From Cristatella mucedo (taxonomy: Eukaryota; Bryozoa; Phylactolaemata; Cristatellidae), in NCBI GenBank assembly GCA_009760855.2, contig WPIO01000112.1, positions 427,501-491,500 on the forward strand: 64,000 bases of DNA, written 5' to 3'. The translations under genes and the position numbers were made by a program. The notes beneath the pieces are model-generated. The model was not told the origin of the DNA and did not search any database. It saw only the letters and a list, made by a program, of their open reading frames with translations. Below are positions 1 through 11,573 of the stretch, one piece after another (the first letter of the stretch is position 1; each line of letters begins with the position of its first letter).

Positions 1-567
1 AATTGTTTGGCAGTTTCTGGTACGTTTAAAAAAAATGTGTGGTTTTCTGGGGGTAGTTTTGGTAGGACTACTAGAACACGGAGCAGTAAAAAATTGTGGG
101 TATGTTAAGTATCCCCTTCCAGCTGCTGTATCTTGCATTTCTGCAGGAATGGTTAAGGAGGTAATACATCCGATTGTGTGCCAATGCAGACGGAGGCCAG
201 ACCTCGTGTGAGGCTATGCAAGATATCAATAATGCAGTTCAAGCGAGCAAGCAGCCAGCTATCCTTCCTGATAAAATAAGAGTTGTAGAGCCGTGTGAAA
301 CTGCCTTAGAAGTCTTGGCAAACACCAGAGCCACCAAAACTATATACTGACTTGCAAGAAGTTGGCTTAATTGACTACATCCATTTGCATAGTTTACTGA
401 GAGAGTTAAGACCCAGGAAGTAATTAAAAAAAACTTTCCTCTTCATCAGAAAACTGTGTGAAGTAGGTTCTTCAAACGCATTAATCAGTTTCTTGCATCG
501 TTTTGACCCATGTGAGGTATATGGTTGTGCATGCTCAAAATAGCTTGCTTGAAAACCCTTGATGATT

Positions 568-1090
568 GCTAAGAAAATGCCCACACGTGTAGGGCCTGTT
601 TTTGAGATAAATCTTTAGAGTGGGAGGTACTTTGTGCATCAAGTAAATCGAACTGTTAAGTGCTCAGACGGTGCTGCAGTTTAATGTCCTTCGAAAATAG
701 CAACTGTGTCCGAAGCCAGAAATAGCCCAAGATACTGCAAAGGCAGAGTCATCTCGCATTTGTATCTTAGTGGCAAGAAAACGCGGGTGATAGAATGCAC
801 GATTAGTTGCAAATACTGCTAATACAATGCGAATCATGTGTTGGTGAAGTTCCTGTTGGCCAGCAGTCTGTGAAATGCTGAAATATTTTAGACTACATCT
901 TGATCCCCGGGGTGTGCGAAGTTCTGTGCCAATGCTGACTGTATCTCTGTCTGTCAATCCAAAGAGTTAAGCTGGCCGAATATTAGTTGGACCAGAAAGT
1001 GTCGTGTAGCACGGTCAGTCTAAGCAGTTTTCGGTGTAAACATGGCAGCCAAACAGATTTCTTCTCAGGCAACTAAGAGAAAGTAAGAAG
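568..1090. repeat. Dispersed repeat R1, copy 1
   Basis: About 520 bases match 15101-15613 in direct orientation at roughly 90% by eye, beginning with the shared run ctaagaaaat and ending at agagaaagt. The last ~80 bases also resemble, in reverse, the 3' region of LINE family B (the gcttttcggt..cagccaa..agagaaagt pattern). It may therefore be a composite element or a LINE relative on the - strand. Confidence 0.8.
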
Positions 1091-2451
1091 CATCGTTCGA
1101 GGCACGAGGTCGGCCGAGCTGTTAGGCAGCTGCATATAACTTTCAAGTAATGGCCAAGGATGGCTGGAAAAGAGGTGCCAGTATTTGTAGTATTTGTATT
1201 TGTAACAGAGAAAATGCTGTCCCATTAGAATGCTCTCGTCGAATTCTCTTGTCTGGATAAATTGTCTGGATAAAGAGTACATTCTCTAACGGTGCTAAAC
1301 CTTATTATTATTATTGTTAGTTGCAGAAATGTGTTTCGATGTCTTGGTCCTGCAGAGCAAAACAAGCTGCTGTCAACAGTCTTCAAGTGAAATTAAAGAA
1401 CAGCTAGGATGTATTTGTCTTGAGTGGACCTGAAAGCACAAGGAGGTTGAAATCGGTACAGCAGCTCTGCTTAGGCATACAGGAGCTAGGCCGTGCTGGC
1501 CTGTGGGCCAGAGTAAGCATTTTAGTTTGTATCCACTCACTGAACAAAGTGTTGGCCAACGAGCCATGTTAGCAGAGGAGACACCTGACTGAATTGTCGA
1601 ATTTCAAGACCAGCCGAGTGCCATATTCTGCGCTAACTGTTAAGGCTTTGTCGTCTTTTCGGCAGCCCTGTTAATACTAGCTTCCTGTGGTCTAGCCTAG
1701 AGAAGAGCTAGATGCTGGCATGATCTTGAGCTAGGCATGACATTAAGTAGTCACTAATCATGTCTAGGGTTTGAACAATACTATGACTAGCCGTAGAGGC
1801 AGAAGTATTATGAGTCTTAGTGTCAGCCCATCGTCAAGGATGACACCTGGGTTGCAACCACTCCAGGATGGTCGCACTGCAGCACACTATTAAGAGTGAC
1901 ACAGTCGCATGTTGAGGTTTCTTACGGTCAGGGGTTCAGTTTTACAATTAGGATTTTTAAGCTGTAAGGAACTCACAGGCTGTCGTTTTGCAATCCCATC
2001 TACATGAAAAAATAAGTACTTATAAACCCCCCCAAGAGGCCATATTCCTCCAGATGCTGTTGGGGCAACACACAGTTAACGGCTTGCGGGTTATGTCCTT
2101 AGCAAAGGAAATTATGGATCTCACCACGTGTAGCCATGTAAGAATAGTTACGATATGGTACACATACAGAAATGCTCAAAATTGATCAATTTCGGGGATT
2201 AAATAAAGTTTTTTAAATATCTGCAAAAAAGTGTTCTAGATGCTCACCACTTTTCGGTCTGTTTTATTTCCCCTATTTGTTCAATCGAGGGGCAAGAACT
2301 TATGTAGCTCGAGCATGCTGAGGGCTCAGCAGAGCAGCGACTTCACTGAAGGATTGCCCTAGTCCTTCACGAACAGTTCTATAGTAATAGGAAGATCGCT
2401 CGTATGCTTGAAAAGAGGAAAGGTTTAGTCATCTATAATCTGCCGAAGTGG

Positions 2452-2643
2452 GCTAAGAAGGACTCCACGGCCAGCAGCCTCTGCCTAGGCTGGCCAAACG
2501 AGACATCGAGCCAACAGGATCGTCTGCTGAAGGTGGCTGCACTAAGCGAATGTAATCTCGGCTTGGCCAAGCTAGCACATCACTTTAAGATGCTATAGCA
2601 ACAAAAATTACCAGGTAAAAAGTGCAGCATCGACTTTCGAAGG
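2452..2643. repeat. Repeat R2, copy 1 (companion of R1)
   Basis: It matches 15617-15702 (aagaaggactcc..ggccaacag type sequence) and then 16165-16258 (cagcttggccaagct..aaaattaccagg type), with nothing between the two halves here. Confidence 0.65.
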
Positions 2644-3989
2644 ATTTTTTTTTACTGCCGAATGGTCAAAGAAAGCACCCTGGTTGAGTAAGCAGCAGAC
2701 GTAGCTGAAATGTTACTATCAGCCGAGCTGCCACTGCCATTCCCACTAGACTCTTGAAGATTGGGGTTTGCTTTATTGGTTGGACAGACGATTGCAAACT
2801 TCAACACTTTCGTAATAAAAAACGTGGTTCGAGTAAGCCGAAGAAAAACGGAAAATGCAGATACAACTGCCTGCAGCACAGTGAATTTCAGGGTGTGGCA
2901 GGATCACGAGTTGGGTATCTTTTGTGGTGAAGGTATTGAAATGCTGATCGGTATACTAGATATTGTCGACCAGACTGTTGATGCCAGAGTGCTGCAAAAC
3001 ATGGCAGGTCGATCGATCACTTGTCGATCGCTGGGCGTTAGCTTTCTTTATCAGCAAGATAATGCCAGTTTTCGGGAGATCACATTGCTAGCCTGCATAA
3101 ATACTTATAACCTCGAGTGTAACGATCGGCACCGAGTCAATAGTTATCGGGTTCTCCCAATCAGAGACTTGATTTGCCACATCCCGGTTGGTTGTGCTTG
3201 CCGGCTGCCTTTCACTGGCTTGTCTTTCTTAGACCTTTGTGCAGGTCCTTCCTAGACAGATAGGAGCATGCTTGCTCTAATTTAATCATCTTCGGGCAGG
3301 TTGGTCAACCGGAATCTCATAGCGAGTGATTGTCAATCCAAATGCAGCGCCTCCTTCAGAAAGACTTCTGAACCCTTTTCATTTCGACGACCGGATTTGA
3401 AGCATTCTGCACATTGTTTCCTGTGACGACCTTTGAACACCTAAATTAAGAAGTAGTAGCAATTTGACCACGTGACTGTCCAGCCTCGTGAATTGCCACA
3501 ATTTTGCCCATCGTGAGCTTGATAATCCGGCAAACTGGGGCATGATATGTAGGCTTTTTCCAGCTGAATAAATACTGCTCAATGGGTTAGCTTTAAAAGA
3601 TTTCGGCTCGTGCCCAGCCTTCAGGTGCCGGCAACAGCTAATGAATGAGTTATTCCTCGATGCTCTTCTCTGGCAATCTTGCCTTTCTAAGATATTATAA
3701 GAGCTTGGCTAATTCTAGGCGTATTGTCGAAATGCTTTCATCGTTATCGTTACAATTCGTACTTGGTATTTAATAACTAGCGAATAAAACCTACATTCCT
3801 TCTCCGGTCATGCCAGGTCTTAGGAGAGGCTGCTAATCGAGAAAATCTAGGCCATCCATATACTTATGCGTTTGAGTGTATGCAAATTGCCGAGACGGGG
3901 AGAGAGATTTAGTTCTCTTGAGGGCACTATATAAATGACGTTATTAGTAATAATGGCTGGCTGCTGCAATGACTGCTTTGTATGGGGGG

Positions 3990-4510
<521 letters not shown>

Positions 4511-4554
4511 CGTATACCTGACCGAGCTGCAATGGGCAGTAGGAGCTGTAATAT

Positions 4555-4705
4555 GTGTAACGTATTGTAATGTATATCTCCATCTGTAACTCGACAAAGC
4601 CATAAAGGTTATGTGGGATTTATGCAGGAGAGTTTGGTATAGCGCACACTCAGCCTAAGCGGCTTTCGGTACGCATTCGGTAGCCAACAGACTTCATCTC
4701 ACGCA
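4555..4705 (-). repeat. LINE family B 3' end, short truncated copy
   Basis: The - strand reads as the 3' terminus of the LINE at 59.6-61.6 kb: the acgaagtctgttggctaccg-type block, gctatac..aactctcctg and ggagttac..gagatac, then traces of the ATTAC tail. It lies just upstream of a TTYH exon. Confidence 0.75.
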
Positions 4706-4813
4706 ATGGACCGAGCTGCAGTAGCAGCGGCGCAGTGCGTCGGAGCTCAAATCTCTAAGCATTGGCTAATGCCACCGTTGATCAGTACCGCTCTTTCCCT
4801 TTCTCTTCTGCAG

Positions 4814-4953
4814 GTTGTGCAGCAGTCGGTGGAGCTGCGCACCAATTTTACAAACATGCAGCTGCGTCTCATGGACTTGAGCAGGAGTCTCGACTGCCGA
4901 TCGACAAGCCGCAGCTACTCGGAGGCTGCTGTCAGCCTGTGCTACACCGGCCT
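4814..4953 (+). CDS. TTYH: TTYH exon a (extracellular region before last helix)
   Basis: The acceptor is tctcttctgcag, and the exon enters in phase 0. It codes V-V-Q-Q-S-V-E-L through the N-F-T sequon to LDCRS and CYTGL. The DCRS and CYxG landmarks are those of the tweety family just before helix 5. The donor ct|gtacgc is weak, but phase 2 joins correctly to the next exon to complete a Leu codon. Confidence 0.72.
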
Positions 4954-7900
4954 GTACGCACAGCCACCCTCGCTCCACCCTCGACCTGCGCTCCTCAACC
5001 CTTCTCCCCCAGAAGCACACACCCCTTCCCGGCAGTCCCCTTCTACCGCAAACCGGGCTTCTGCCCGGTTCGGCAGCCTCGTGGGGCCAGCGCACACGGC
5101 ACGTACAGCCAGCCCTCGATGCTGTCTCTGGCGATGCTGCAATGCTGCCAGATGGCGTGTCTAGAGCAACTTGCTGTGGCGATTCTGTGCATCATCGTTG
5201 CGTCCTTGTGTTGTCTGTTTGTGGTGAAATGCCGTCACGCTGCACTCTCGCCATCCAGATCTCTCGTTTGAGCACTCGTGTGCATGAAAGGCTCGGTTGA
5301 ATTCTTCGATGCCAGCACGCGCGCGCAGGCATCTGTAGCGCGGCACGCTGTGGCGGCATTATTCGGTTCGCCTTCTTTTTTTTCCGGACAGAGCCGGCTC
5401 TGCCTACACGCTGCTCGGCTTTGCGGCCGCTGGGCTGCTGATGATCGTCGCAATTTTCCTGGCACACATGTCGGCCAAGCACGTAGGCACCAGGCGAGTG
5501 AGCGAATGGCTCGCGGTTGCCGGCTGGTGGCTCGAGAGGCGTTCTCTGCGAAAACATAAAAAACGTTGAGCTGAGCCGTAAGCTGAATGTTTACAGTGCC
5601 GTGTAATTAGCATGTCTTGGACCTGGTCTGCTGACATCGCTCTCTGCTCACGCTATGCAGCATGTTGCATCTCGTGCTCAGCGCACCTTCCCACGCTCTC
5701 GAGTTGTGCTTTTTTCCTTCTGATGGCATACAGTGGGATAATATTGTCGGGTTGATGAGCCGTCTGAGGTGCAACCTCTGCCTGTCATGAGGTTTGTTGC
5801 CGTTTGGAACTGGCAACAAACTCGATCGCAGACCGATCCGTTGGCTGCTGTGCTGTTTAATTGTCGCTTTGCTTCGAGCCGAGCCGGCCTTCTGTCGATG
5901 CGAAACCGGCAGCCATCCATCGCATGTATGCATCGGCTGCGTGTCTACACGACAGTGCAGTTAATGGGTACTGGAATGGCTAGCTCCGGGTGTACAGGAA
6001 TGGCAGCCAATGAAGCGAGTAGCTTACAAGTTGCTGCACAGGAAGCAGCCTGAATAGACAAGTGCCAGAATCGACTGTAGGTGAACGATCGGTCGGAGTT
6101 TTGCGATGCTAGTGCAAAGGGGAGTTAGGCATCGAGCGCGCAGAGCAGCGGCACCTCCTGTTGCCAGTGAGGTCTTTTAAGACAAGATGATTGCTCGTTT
6201 GTTTCATCGCCTCGTGAGAGGATCTTCTAGCATCAAAGCTTCAGAGCCTGCCGTAGCTGCCCCTGGCTCAGCTGGGCAGAGCCGCCGACACCTAGCGATC
6301 GTGGCATGCCCTTGTCGGTGACACCTATCGAGCGTGGCATGCCCTTGTCTGTGGCTCATTCGCCGTGAGCATGCAGTCTGTAGCCGTTTCGCCTCTGTGG
6401 GTAAATATGATGTGTGGGTGAATTTCTTTTGCCTAAAAACGCCCATGATTTCGTTATGTAAGAATTAAAAATATATATAATTCATTTTTATTATTCATTC
6501 CCCTGACCTGACCACATTTAAAAAGAATTTGAAAACCCCTATTTAGGACAGCATTTAGTGGGTCCCTGGGATTCGTTCTTGATGTGCTTATGCATGCTGA
6601 CACTGTGCATGCTGCCACTAACCACATTTGCAAGCTGACCCTGTGCATGTCACCCCTAACCATGTTATTCATTTTGTTTGTTTATCAAGCATGATATTAC
6701 TCACCGTTCAATTGCATTTGCCTTTGCAGCAAATGTAAAGCGCCTAGAGAGAGATTTGAGTTCTCTGAGGGAGCTTTATCGAGTGCATTATTGTTATTAT
6801 TATTAGTATTTTTTTATAGCACCCCAAGAGACCTTAATCTCTATTCGGGTGCTTCACGTATGCCTCAGTGCTCGAGCCCACGACCTCAGCCTGATCTTGG
6901 TCGGGGCAAGCACCTTAACCGCTGGACTAGTTTGTGAAAGTCAGTTTCACAGTCTTTGACATGTAGAGCAAAAGCTTTGTAGATGCCCAACAGCCTTTAG
7001 GGTAACCGATAGAATAGCCAATTTATTGTCCATGGAGGACCTGGGGGTTTAAAGAGGCTGAAACAGCACTTCAGCCAGTGATGAAAGAGCCAAGTCGTGC
7101 CAGGCCTTTTGGGTTTAGAGTAAGAACTTTGCTGTGTATTCGTTTAGAGTAAGAACTTTGCTGTGTATCCCTCGATCAGTCTTTCGCCATTGCAGCTCCA
7201 TCAGTAGAGGAGACACGTGACTGAACCTCTGGGATTTGTTGAGTAGCCTTGCAGCTATATTCATCATCAGCTGTCGAGGCTTAAGGTTTTTTCAGAAGTC
7301 CAGCTAAAACTGAATACTGCAGTTCGGCCTAGAGCAGAACCGCAGAGCTAGTAAGATCTTCTGCTTGCCACCTTGGCAGGCTGAAGATCAATCTTTACAT
7401 GGATCGAAAGTGATGTCTAGCTGTGATAGCACAATGAGTTTTAATATGCGGGAGAAATCGATTGGCCGCCTTACAAACGTGGGATAGAGAGACAGTAATG
7501 AGTGACGATGCATGGGATCTTCTTGATTTGCCAAAAAATACCCGGGTGGACTTCAAAGAGGGCAAGTAGTGTAGACCTTCCAGCACTTGGGAGTTCTAGA
7601 AGGTCTATACTACTTGTGTCCAACGCTCAAGCTATAGATGATGCCATGAGGCTGAATCGCTCAGTGTCCAACGCTCGTGGTGCTGTGTATAGCACCAGGA
7701 ATGGCAGGGAACCAATAGGGTGTCAGACCAGTTCGCAGCAGTGCAATTCAAACTGCACTTGACTAGACCTCACCGTGACTGGCCTTGGTATCTTAAGAAT
7801 AATTATTATTAAACATTTGCATTATTATCATCCATAGACAACCAAATCTCTCTCTCGTTCTTTCTCTTATCTTTCTCTCTGGACTCTCGACCCTAAGCTA

Positions 7901-10900
7901 GAAAGGATGCATGTCAATTGGTCAGTGCTAGCATGCACAATTTTGCGTGCTCACAGCTGCGCTGCATGTGCCTCCACAACGAGTGCGTATTAGTGAGGAG
8001 CTACTCGCTGGTCATCGGTACAGTTAATTTGCCAAGTGCACCGTTCCTATGGTGACATCACAGCGCATTCTCCGAAATGGCCGCACTCGCGCACATGGCA
8101 GTACCGGTGGGTTGTATCTGAGTATCTATATTCCTGTGGCACCGAAGCCCCGAATACGTGCCTGATGGGTGCGTATGGTGGGCATTGGCCGGCTTTTGCC
8201 TGGATTCTGCCCAAACTTGCATGTTGTGATGTGCTGTGAAAGTGTTTCTTGCACTTGTATTATTCCATGTGCATAACAATTCCAGCAACTGCCGCCGCTT
8301 CTGCGGCCGCCGCTGCCCATCTCTGTAACGGTCGGCTTGCACCCCGTTCCTCTGCTGCAGGAAAGCCTACCTGCAGGTGGACGTTCAGGACTCGGTCGCC
8401 ATCCGCGATCTGCCTCTAACCGAGCAGCCTCTGCACTACAGGCAAGTGGGCGTGGTTTGTGTAGGTAAAGCGTAGAGCTGCCGATTCAGCAGCTTTGGTT
8501 TTCAGCAGCATACGGCTAATAGGGTTTCGAATAGAGGCGGCAAACTTTATACCACATGCACTGCCCATAGCACAAACTTCAAAACGTGAGCCAGCCCGAG
8601 TAAACCCAATACTCAAACCCGAATCATAAGTCCCATACCCAAAAGTCTGGAAACTTTAAACACTGAATCCTAAACTTTGAAACCCAAATCCTAAATCATA
8701 AACCGAAAAGATATTTAAAAACAGGCTTTTAATAATGTAATTATAAGATGATGCTGGCTACCATGTGGAACTTGCTGCTGTGAGAAAGTTTCCTGTCTCT
8801 GTATGTAATCGACGCCATACCGGTTGCATCTCTATAGGCGTATCCCTATAGGGGTCGAGGAGTCCCCTGCTCCTCCTCCCCTGCTCCTCCTCCCCTGCTC
8901 TTCCTCCCCTGCTCCTCCTCCCCTGCTCCTTCCTCCCCTGCTCCTTCCTCCCCTGCTCCTTCCTCCCCTGCTCCTTCCTCCCCTCCCCCCCTCCTCCCCT
9001 GCTCCTTCCTCCCCTGCTCCTCCTCCCCTGCTCCTTCCTCCCCTGCTCCTCCTCCCCTGCTCCTTCCTCCCCTGCTCCTTCCTCCCCTGCTCCTTCCTCC
9101 CCTGCTCCTCCTCCCCTGCTCCTCCTCCCCTGCTCCTCCTCCTCCCCTGCTCCTCCTCCCCTGCTCCTCCTCCCCTGCTCCTTCCTCCCCTGCTCCTTCC
9201 TCCCCTGCTCCTCCTCCCCTGCTCCTCCTCCCCTGCTCCTCCTCCCCTGCTCCTTCCTCCCCTGCTCCTTCCTCCCCTGCTCTTCCTCCCCTGCTCTTCG
9301 GTCAAAATGGGTACCGAGAGGCCGAAGTATAGCACTCGCTACCCATTCCTCCATTATCCAGTATCCATTCCTCTCTTTCTAGGTTCTCGCAAGTATCAAC
9401 TCTGGAGGCCGACGGCAGCATTCGTGGCAACAACACGACGGCCGGCGCTGCCGGCACGCGCTCCAGCGCCATTGCTGCCGAAGCCAATTCTGACCAGCGC
9501 CCGACGGGCCAGGGTCACACCCGTCACACGCCGCCACCGGCAGTGAGTCTTTCTGTTGGACGCGCAGCGGTGTGGCCGGAGCTTCGCGAGTAGTGAGTCG
9601 CTGCTGCTGCTGCCGTGGGATCCGACGTGACAAAATAGCACCCTGCGGTCCATCATCCAGGGGTGCTGGAAGGCTGCCGAGAAGAGAGGTCTACCCTGAA
9701 CAGAGGCAATGAGGACGCCAATGCAAGGCGCGTGAGCATTTAGCAAGGCTGCTTTTCTTGCTTTTGCAGAGATAGAGAGCATTTTGTCGCGTTCCCGTGT
9801 GCTTGGATTCAAGACAGCAGAGGAATTTTTCTCTGCTGCTCGCTGTTCCCGCCATAACTCCGGTGTGAGCAGCCTAAGTCCAGATCTCGTCAGTGTCCCT
9901 GTAGAGCAGGTGCTCCTTCGAAATGGTGCGAAGAAGCTAGCGATGAGACGATGCGAGTGCCACCCGCCAGCTATTGTAGCAAGGTCCGTCGTCCTGCAGA
10001 GCAACATTCTGGCGCGTGCAGCCTGCTGAGAGAGACTGCCGGCAGACAGTGAGCCAGTTCGTCGGGCCACGGGTGACCTCAGATGCACGTGCTAGCACCC
10101 AGCACCCTGGCGCTTCTGCCTTGCACTGCGACGCCAACTAGAAAGATGGGCGAAAAGCTTCAAATCAGGCCTCCTTGTTCAAAGCCGATGGAGGATCTGA
10201 GAGCTCGCATGCTCCAAAGCCTAAGTGTTCTGACCGGGGTGTGCTCCTCGATTGGAAGCCACCGGCTTCAATTGGCCGGCGATGCTGTGCCAGATGTAAA
10301 CCCACTGCTAATGTTGACCAGCCGAGCCGGCCCCAGACCAGAACCAGCTGTAGTGCCGATTTCTATTAAACCTGTGTGGAAGCTGCACACGTTGCAGGCC
10401 TGCACAGCTGCTTGATGGGGACTGGCCGAGTGAACGAGCGGCTGCCTGAGCGGCTGAGGAGCATGGTGGGGGTGTCGGGTGGGGGGAGCCACTCCGCCAG
10501 CGCTGTGCTGCAGGGGAGCCATGCGGCCGGCGCTGCGGGGCCCGCAGCTGCCCCTACACTTTTCCGTGCACTCTCTGCAGCAACGTAAAATTGCATGTCG
10601 TTGGCATTGAAGTTTTGGGTCCACGATTAAAAGAGGTATGAAACTAAATTAGTAGGACGTTTACGATGTGTGCAAAACTTAACAGCAACGCTTGTCTGCT
10701 GTGAACGTCACAGCTGTTTTTCCGAATGCTTTAACTCACTATCGACTGACATCACGACACTCCCTCACTTGACAGCATATAAATGAAGCTTAATGCACCT
10801 GTTCCTGACAGCATTTGTTTTGTTGGTGTGAATCGTCCTTCCTGTACGTCTGTGTGCTGACGTGATTTATTATTATTATATATTGACGTGATTAACGTGA

Positions 10901-11133
10901 TTTCTATCCAGCATATATGTCGAGTACACAAAAAGTGATTAGTTTTCTTTGAGTGCTATAACAATGTCTTAACATTATTACTGTTAATATTATTGTTATT
11001 AAACGTAAGGAGTAGCATGTGCAGCTGCAAGACTTTGAAGGAGTGTCTTAGTATTTGAAGAGCTGTGTGCATTAGAGTATATGTGGTCCATGCTGCTGCT
11101 TCATCAGTTTGTTATTTGCTCTCTTGCTTTCTC

Positions 11134-11188
<55 letters not shown>

Positions 11189-11573
11189 CTTGCTCTGGTT
11201 TGCTCTCTCTCACTCTTGTTCTTTCTCCTGCTGTGTCTCTCTCTCACTCTTGTGCGTCTGCCTCTCTGTCTGACTATCTCACCTCCTTGCTCATTCTAGT
11301 TCCCACACTGTGTCCGTCAGTCTCTCTCCCCTCCTCTATCTGTTTTCTCTTCTTCCCTTCCTTCCTTTTTCCCTCTTCCCCCCTCTTGTCCTCTCTCGTT
11401 CCCCTACAATCACTAGTGCTTGTGACGCATGCCCAGTGGCTCTTCTGTTGCAGTATCACATCGACAACACTTTCTTCAGCTCATACGGTACGGCTACCAG
11501 CCAGGGAACGCTTGACAGCCGTCAGGGAAACGTAGCAGAGCCGCTGAATGCCAACAGGAACACGTTCCACTAG
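4814..11573 (+). CDS. TTYH: Tweety homolog (TTYH) family membrane protein, C-terminal 200 residues, five exons; 5' part lies outside the window
   Basis: Join 4814-4953, 5392-5493, 8361-8441, 9383-9542, 11454-11573, with stop TAG at 11571. All junction phases agree (0, 2, 2, 2, 0) and give 200 codons plus stop. Seen: an N-F-T glycosylation sequon, then D-C-R-S, a Tyr/Ala-rich linker and C-Y-T-G-L-A-G, followed by one hydrophobic helix ([20 protein letters not shown]) and a hydrophilic, Ser/Thr/Asn-rich tail with PPAY. In tweety proteins an N-x-T sequon, DCRS and CYDG precede the fifth and last membrane helix, and the cytosolic tail carries a PPxY ubiquitin-ligase (NEDD4-type) motif, so order and spacing fit. 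Tweety proteins are five-helix plasma-membrane proteins linked to volume-regulated anion conductance and lipid handling. The full length is usually about 450-530 residues, so more than half the protein is encoded to the left, beyond an intron of at least 4.8 kb. Function is inferred from family only. Confidence 0.78.
5392..5493 (+). CDS. TTYH: TTYH exon b (last transmembrane helix)
   Basis: The acceptor is ttttttttccggacag. The exon codes [10 protein letters not shown] then a 20-residue hydrophobic helix ending near [12 protein letters not shown]. The donor is either a GC donor, CAG|gcgagt (end 5493, phase 2), or a GT donor 4 bases later, cga|gtgagc (end 5497, phase 0). The second works only if the next acceptor is the CTGCAG ending at 8375. 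Both keep the downstream frame. Confidence 0.72.
6497..6808 (+). mobile_element. L2-like LINE family A, 3' terminal fragment
   Basis: It starts at cccctgacctgaccacattt, shared with the fuller copy ending near 51.9 kb. It contains the tttagtgggtccctg block, the aatgtaaagcgcc..gagttctctgaggg hairpin and a degenerate (ATT)n tail. The same 3' end recurs at 25.7-26.2, 35.0-35.3 and 51.6-51.9 kb. Confidence 0.88.
6811..6935 (-). mobile_element. SINE-A (tRNA-like head, LINE-like tail)
   Basis: Reverse-complement copy inserted right at the ATT tail of the LINE fragment 6497-6808. It has a box-B-like gggctcgag..c and a box-A-like tagcggttaa, and a 3' tail with the GCGCC..AAGTTCTCTTGGGGTGCTATA hairpin. 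Confidence 0.8.
7111..7168. repeat. 28-base tandem duplication
   Basis: Two adjacent copies of gtttagagtaagaactttgctgtgtat, differing at most at the edges. Confidence 0.9.
7563..7615. repeat. Short inverted repeat (hairpin)
   Basis: aagtagtgtagaccttc pairs with gaaggtctatactactt around a loop of about 19 bases. Small palindromic relic of unknown origin. Confidence 0.7.
8361..8441 (+). CDS. TTYH: TTYH exon c (start of cytosolic tail)
   Basis: The acceptor is cgttcctctgctgcag. The phase-2 reading codes [18 protein letters not shown], a plausible cytosolic tail. The donor is CAG|gcaagt, a strong match to the GC-donor consensus. The nearby GT (caa|gtgggc) would put the next exon out of frame with an early stop if the next acceptor at 9382 is used. 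Confidence 0.62.
8595..8730. repeat. Degenerate CCCTAAA-like heptad block
   Basis: A run of aacccaaa, cctaaact, aaacccaaatcctaaa-type words on the + strand. It resembles diverged TTTAGGG/TTAGGG telomere-like repeats when read on the - strand. No perfect array remains. Confidence 0.5.
8862..9299. repeat. C/T-rich minisatellite built from CCCCTGCTCCT(T)CCT units
   Basis: About 440 bases of tandem units of 12-13 bases in two variants (CCCCTGCTCCTC and CCCCTGCTCCTTC), with one internal CCTCCCCCCC break near 8985-8998. All pyrimidine except for one G per unit. It lies in the TTYH intron and ends about 80 bases before an acceptor. Confidence 0.95.
9383..9542 (+). CDS. TTYH: TTYH exon d (low-complexity tail)
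   Basis: The acceptor is cctctctttctag, directly after the C/T-rich minisatellite. The phase-2 reading codes [12 protein letters not shown], then an Ala/Thr/Ser/Asn-rich stretch, ending T-P-P-P-A. The donor gca|gtgagt is strong and in phase 0. The other two frames are also partly open because of GC richness. This frame is chosen for continuity and because the junction makes PPAY. Confidence 0.62.
11134..11187. repeat. (CT)n microsatellite and CT-rich tract
   Basis: Nearly pure CT dinucleotides, followed by CT-rich DNA to about 11415. It serves as an unusually long pyrimidine-rich lead into the last TTYH acceptor. Confidence 0.9.
11454..11573 (+). CDS. TTYH: TTYH terminal exon with stop
   Basis: The acceptor is ggctcttctgttgcag. 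Phase 0 gives [17 protein letters not shown] and ends N-A-N-R-N-T-F-H-stop. The first Tyr completes a PPxY motif with the previous exon. Ser/Tyr/Gly and Asn/Ala/Asn clusters resemble tweety C-terminal tails. Confidence 0.65.
   Translation, partial: YHIDNTFFSSYGTATSQGTLDSRQGNVAEPLNANRNTFH

Noticed and set aside
2761-3255. 164-codon ORF as a gene
   Set aside because: It has no ATG start, no recognisable motif and no splice context, and lies in presumed intron DNA with repeats on the flanks.
4762-5271. 169-codon ORF with a hydrophobic end
   Set aside because: It overlaps TTYH exon a in another frame. The TTYH frame has family motifs, and this one does not.
8758-9546. 198-240-codon ORFs of Pro/Leu or Gly/Arg/Glu repeats
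   Set aside because: They come from the minisatellite. Only the last 160 bases form a TTYH exon, and those are read in a different frame.
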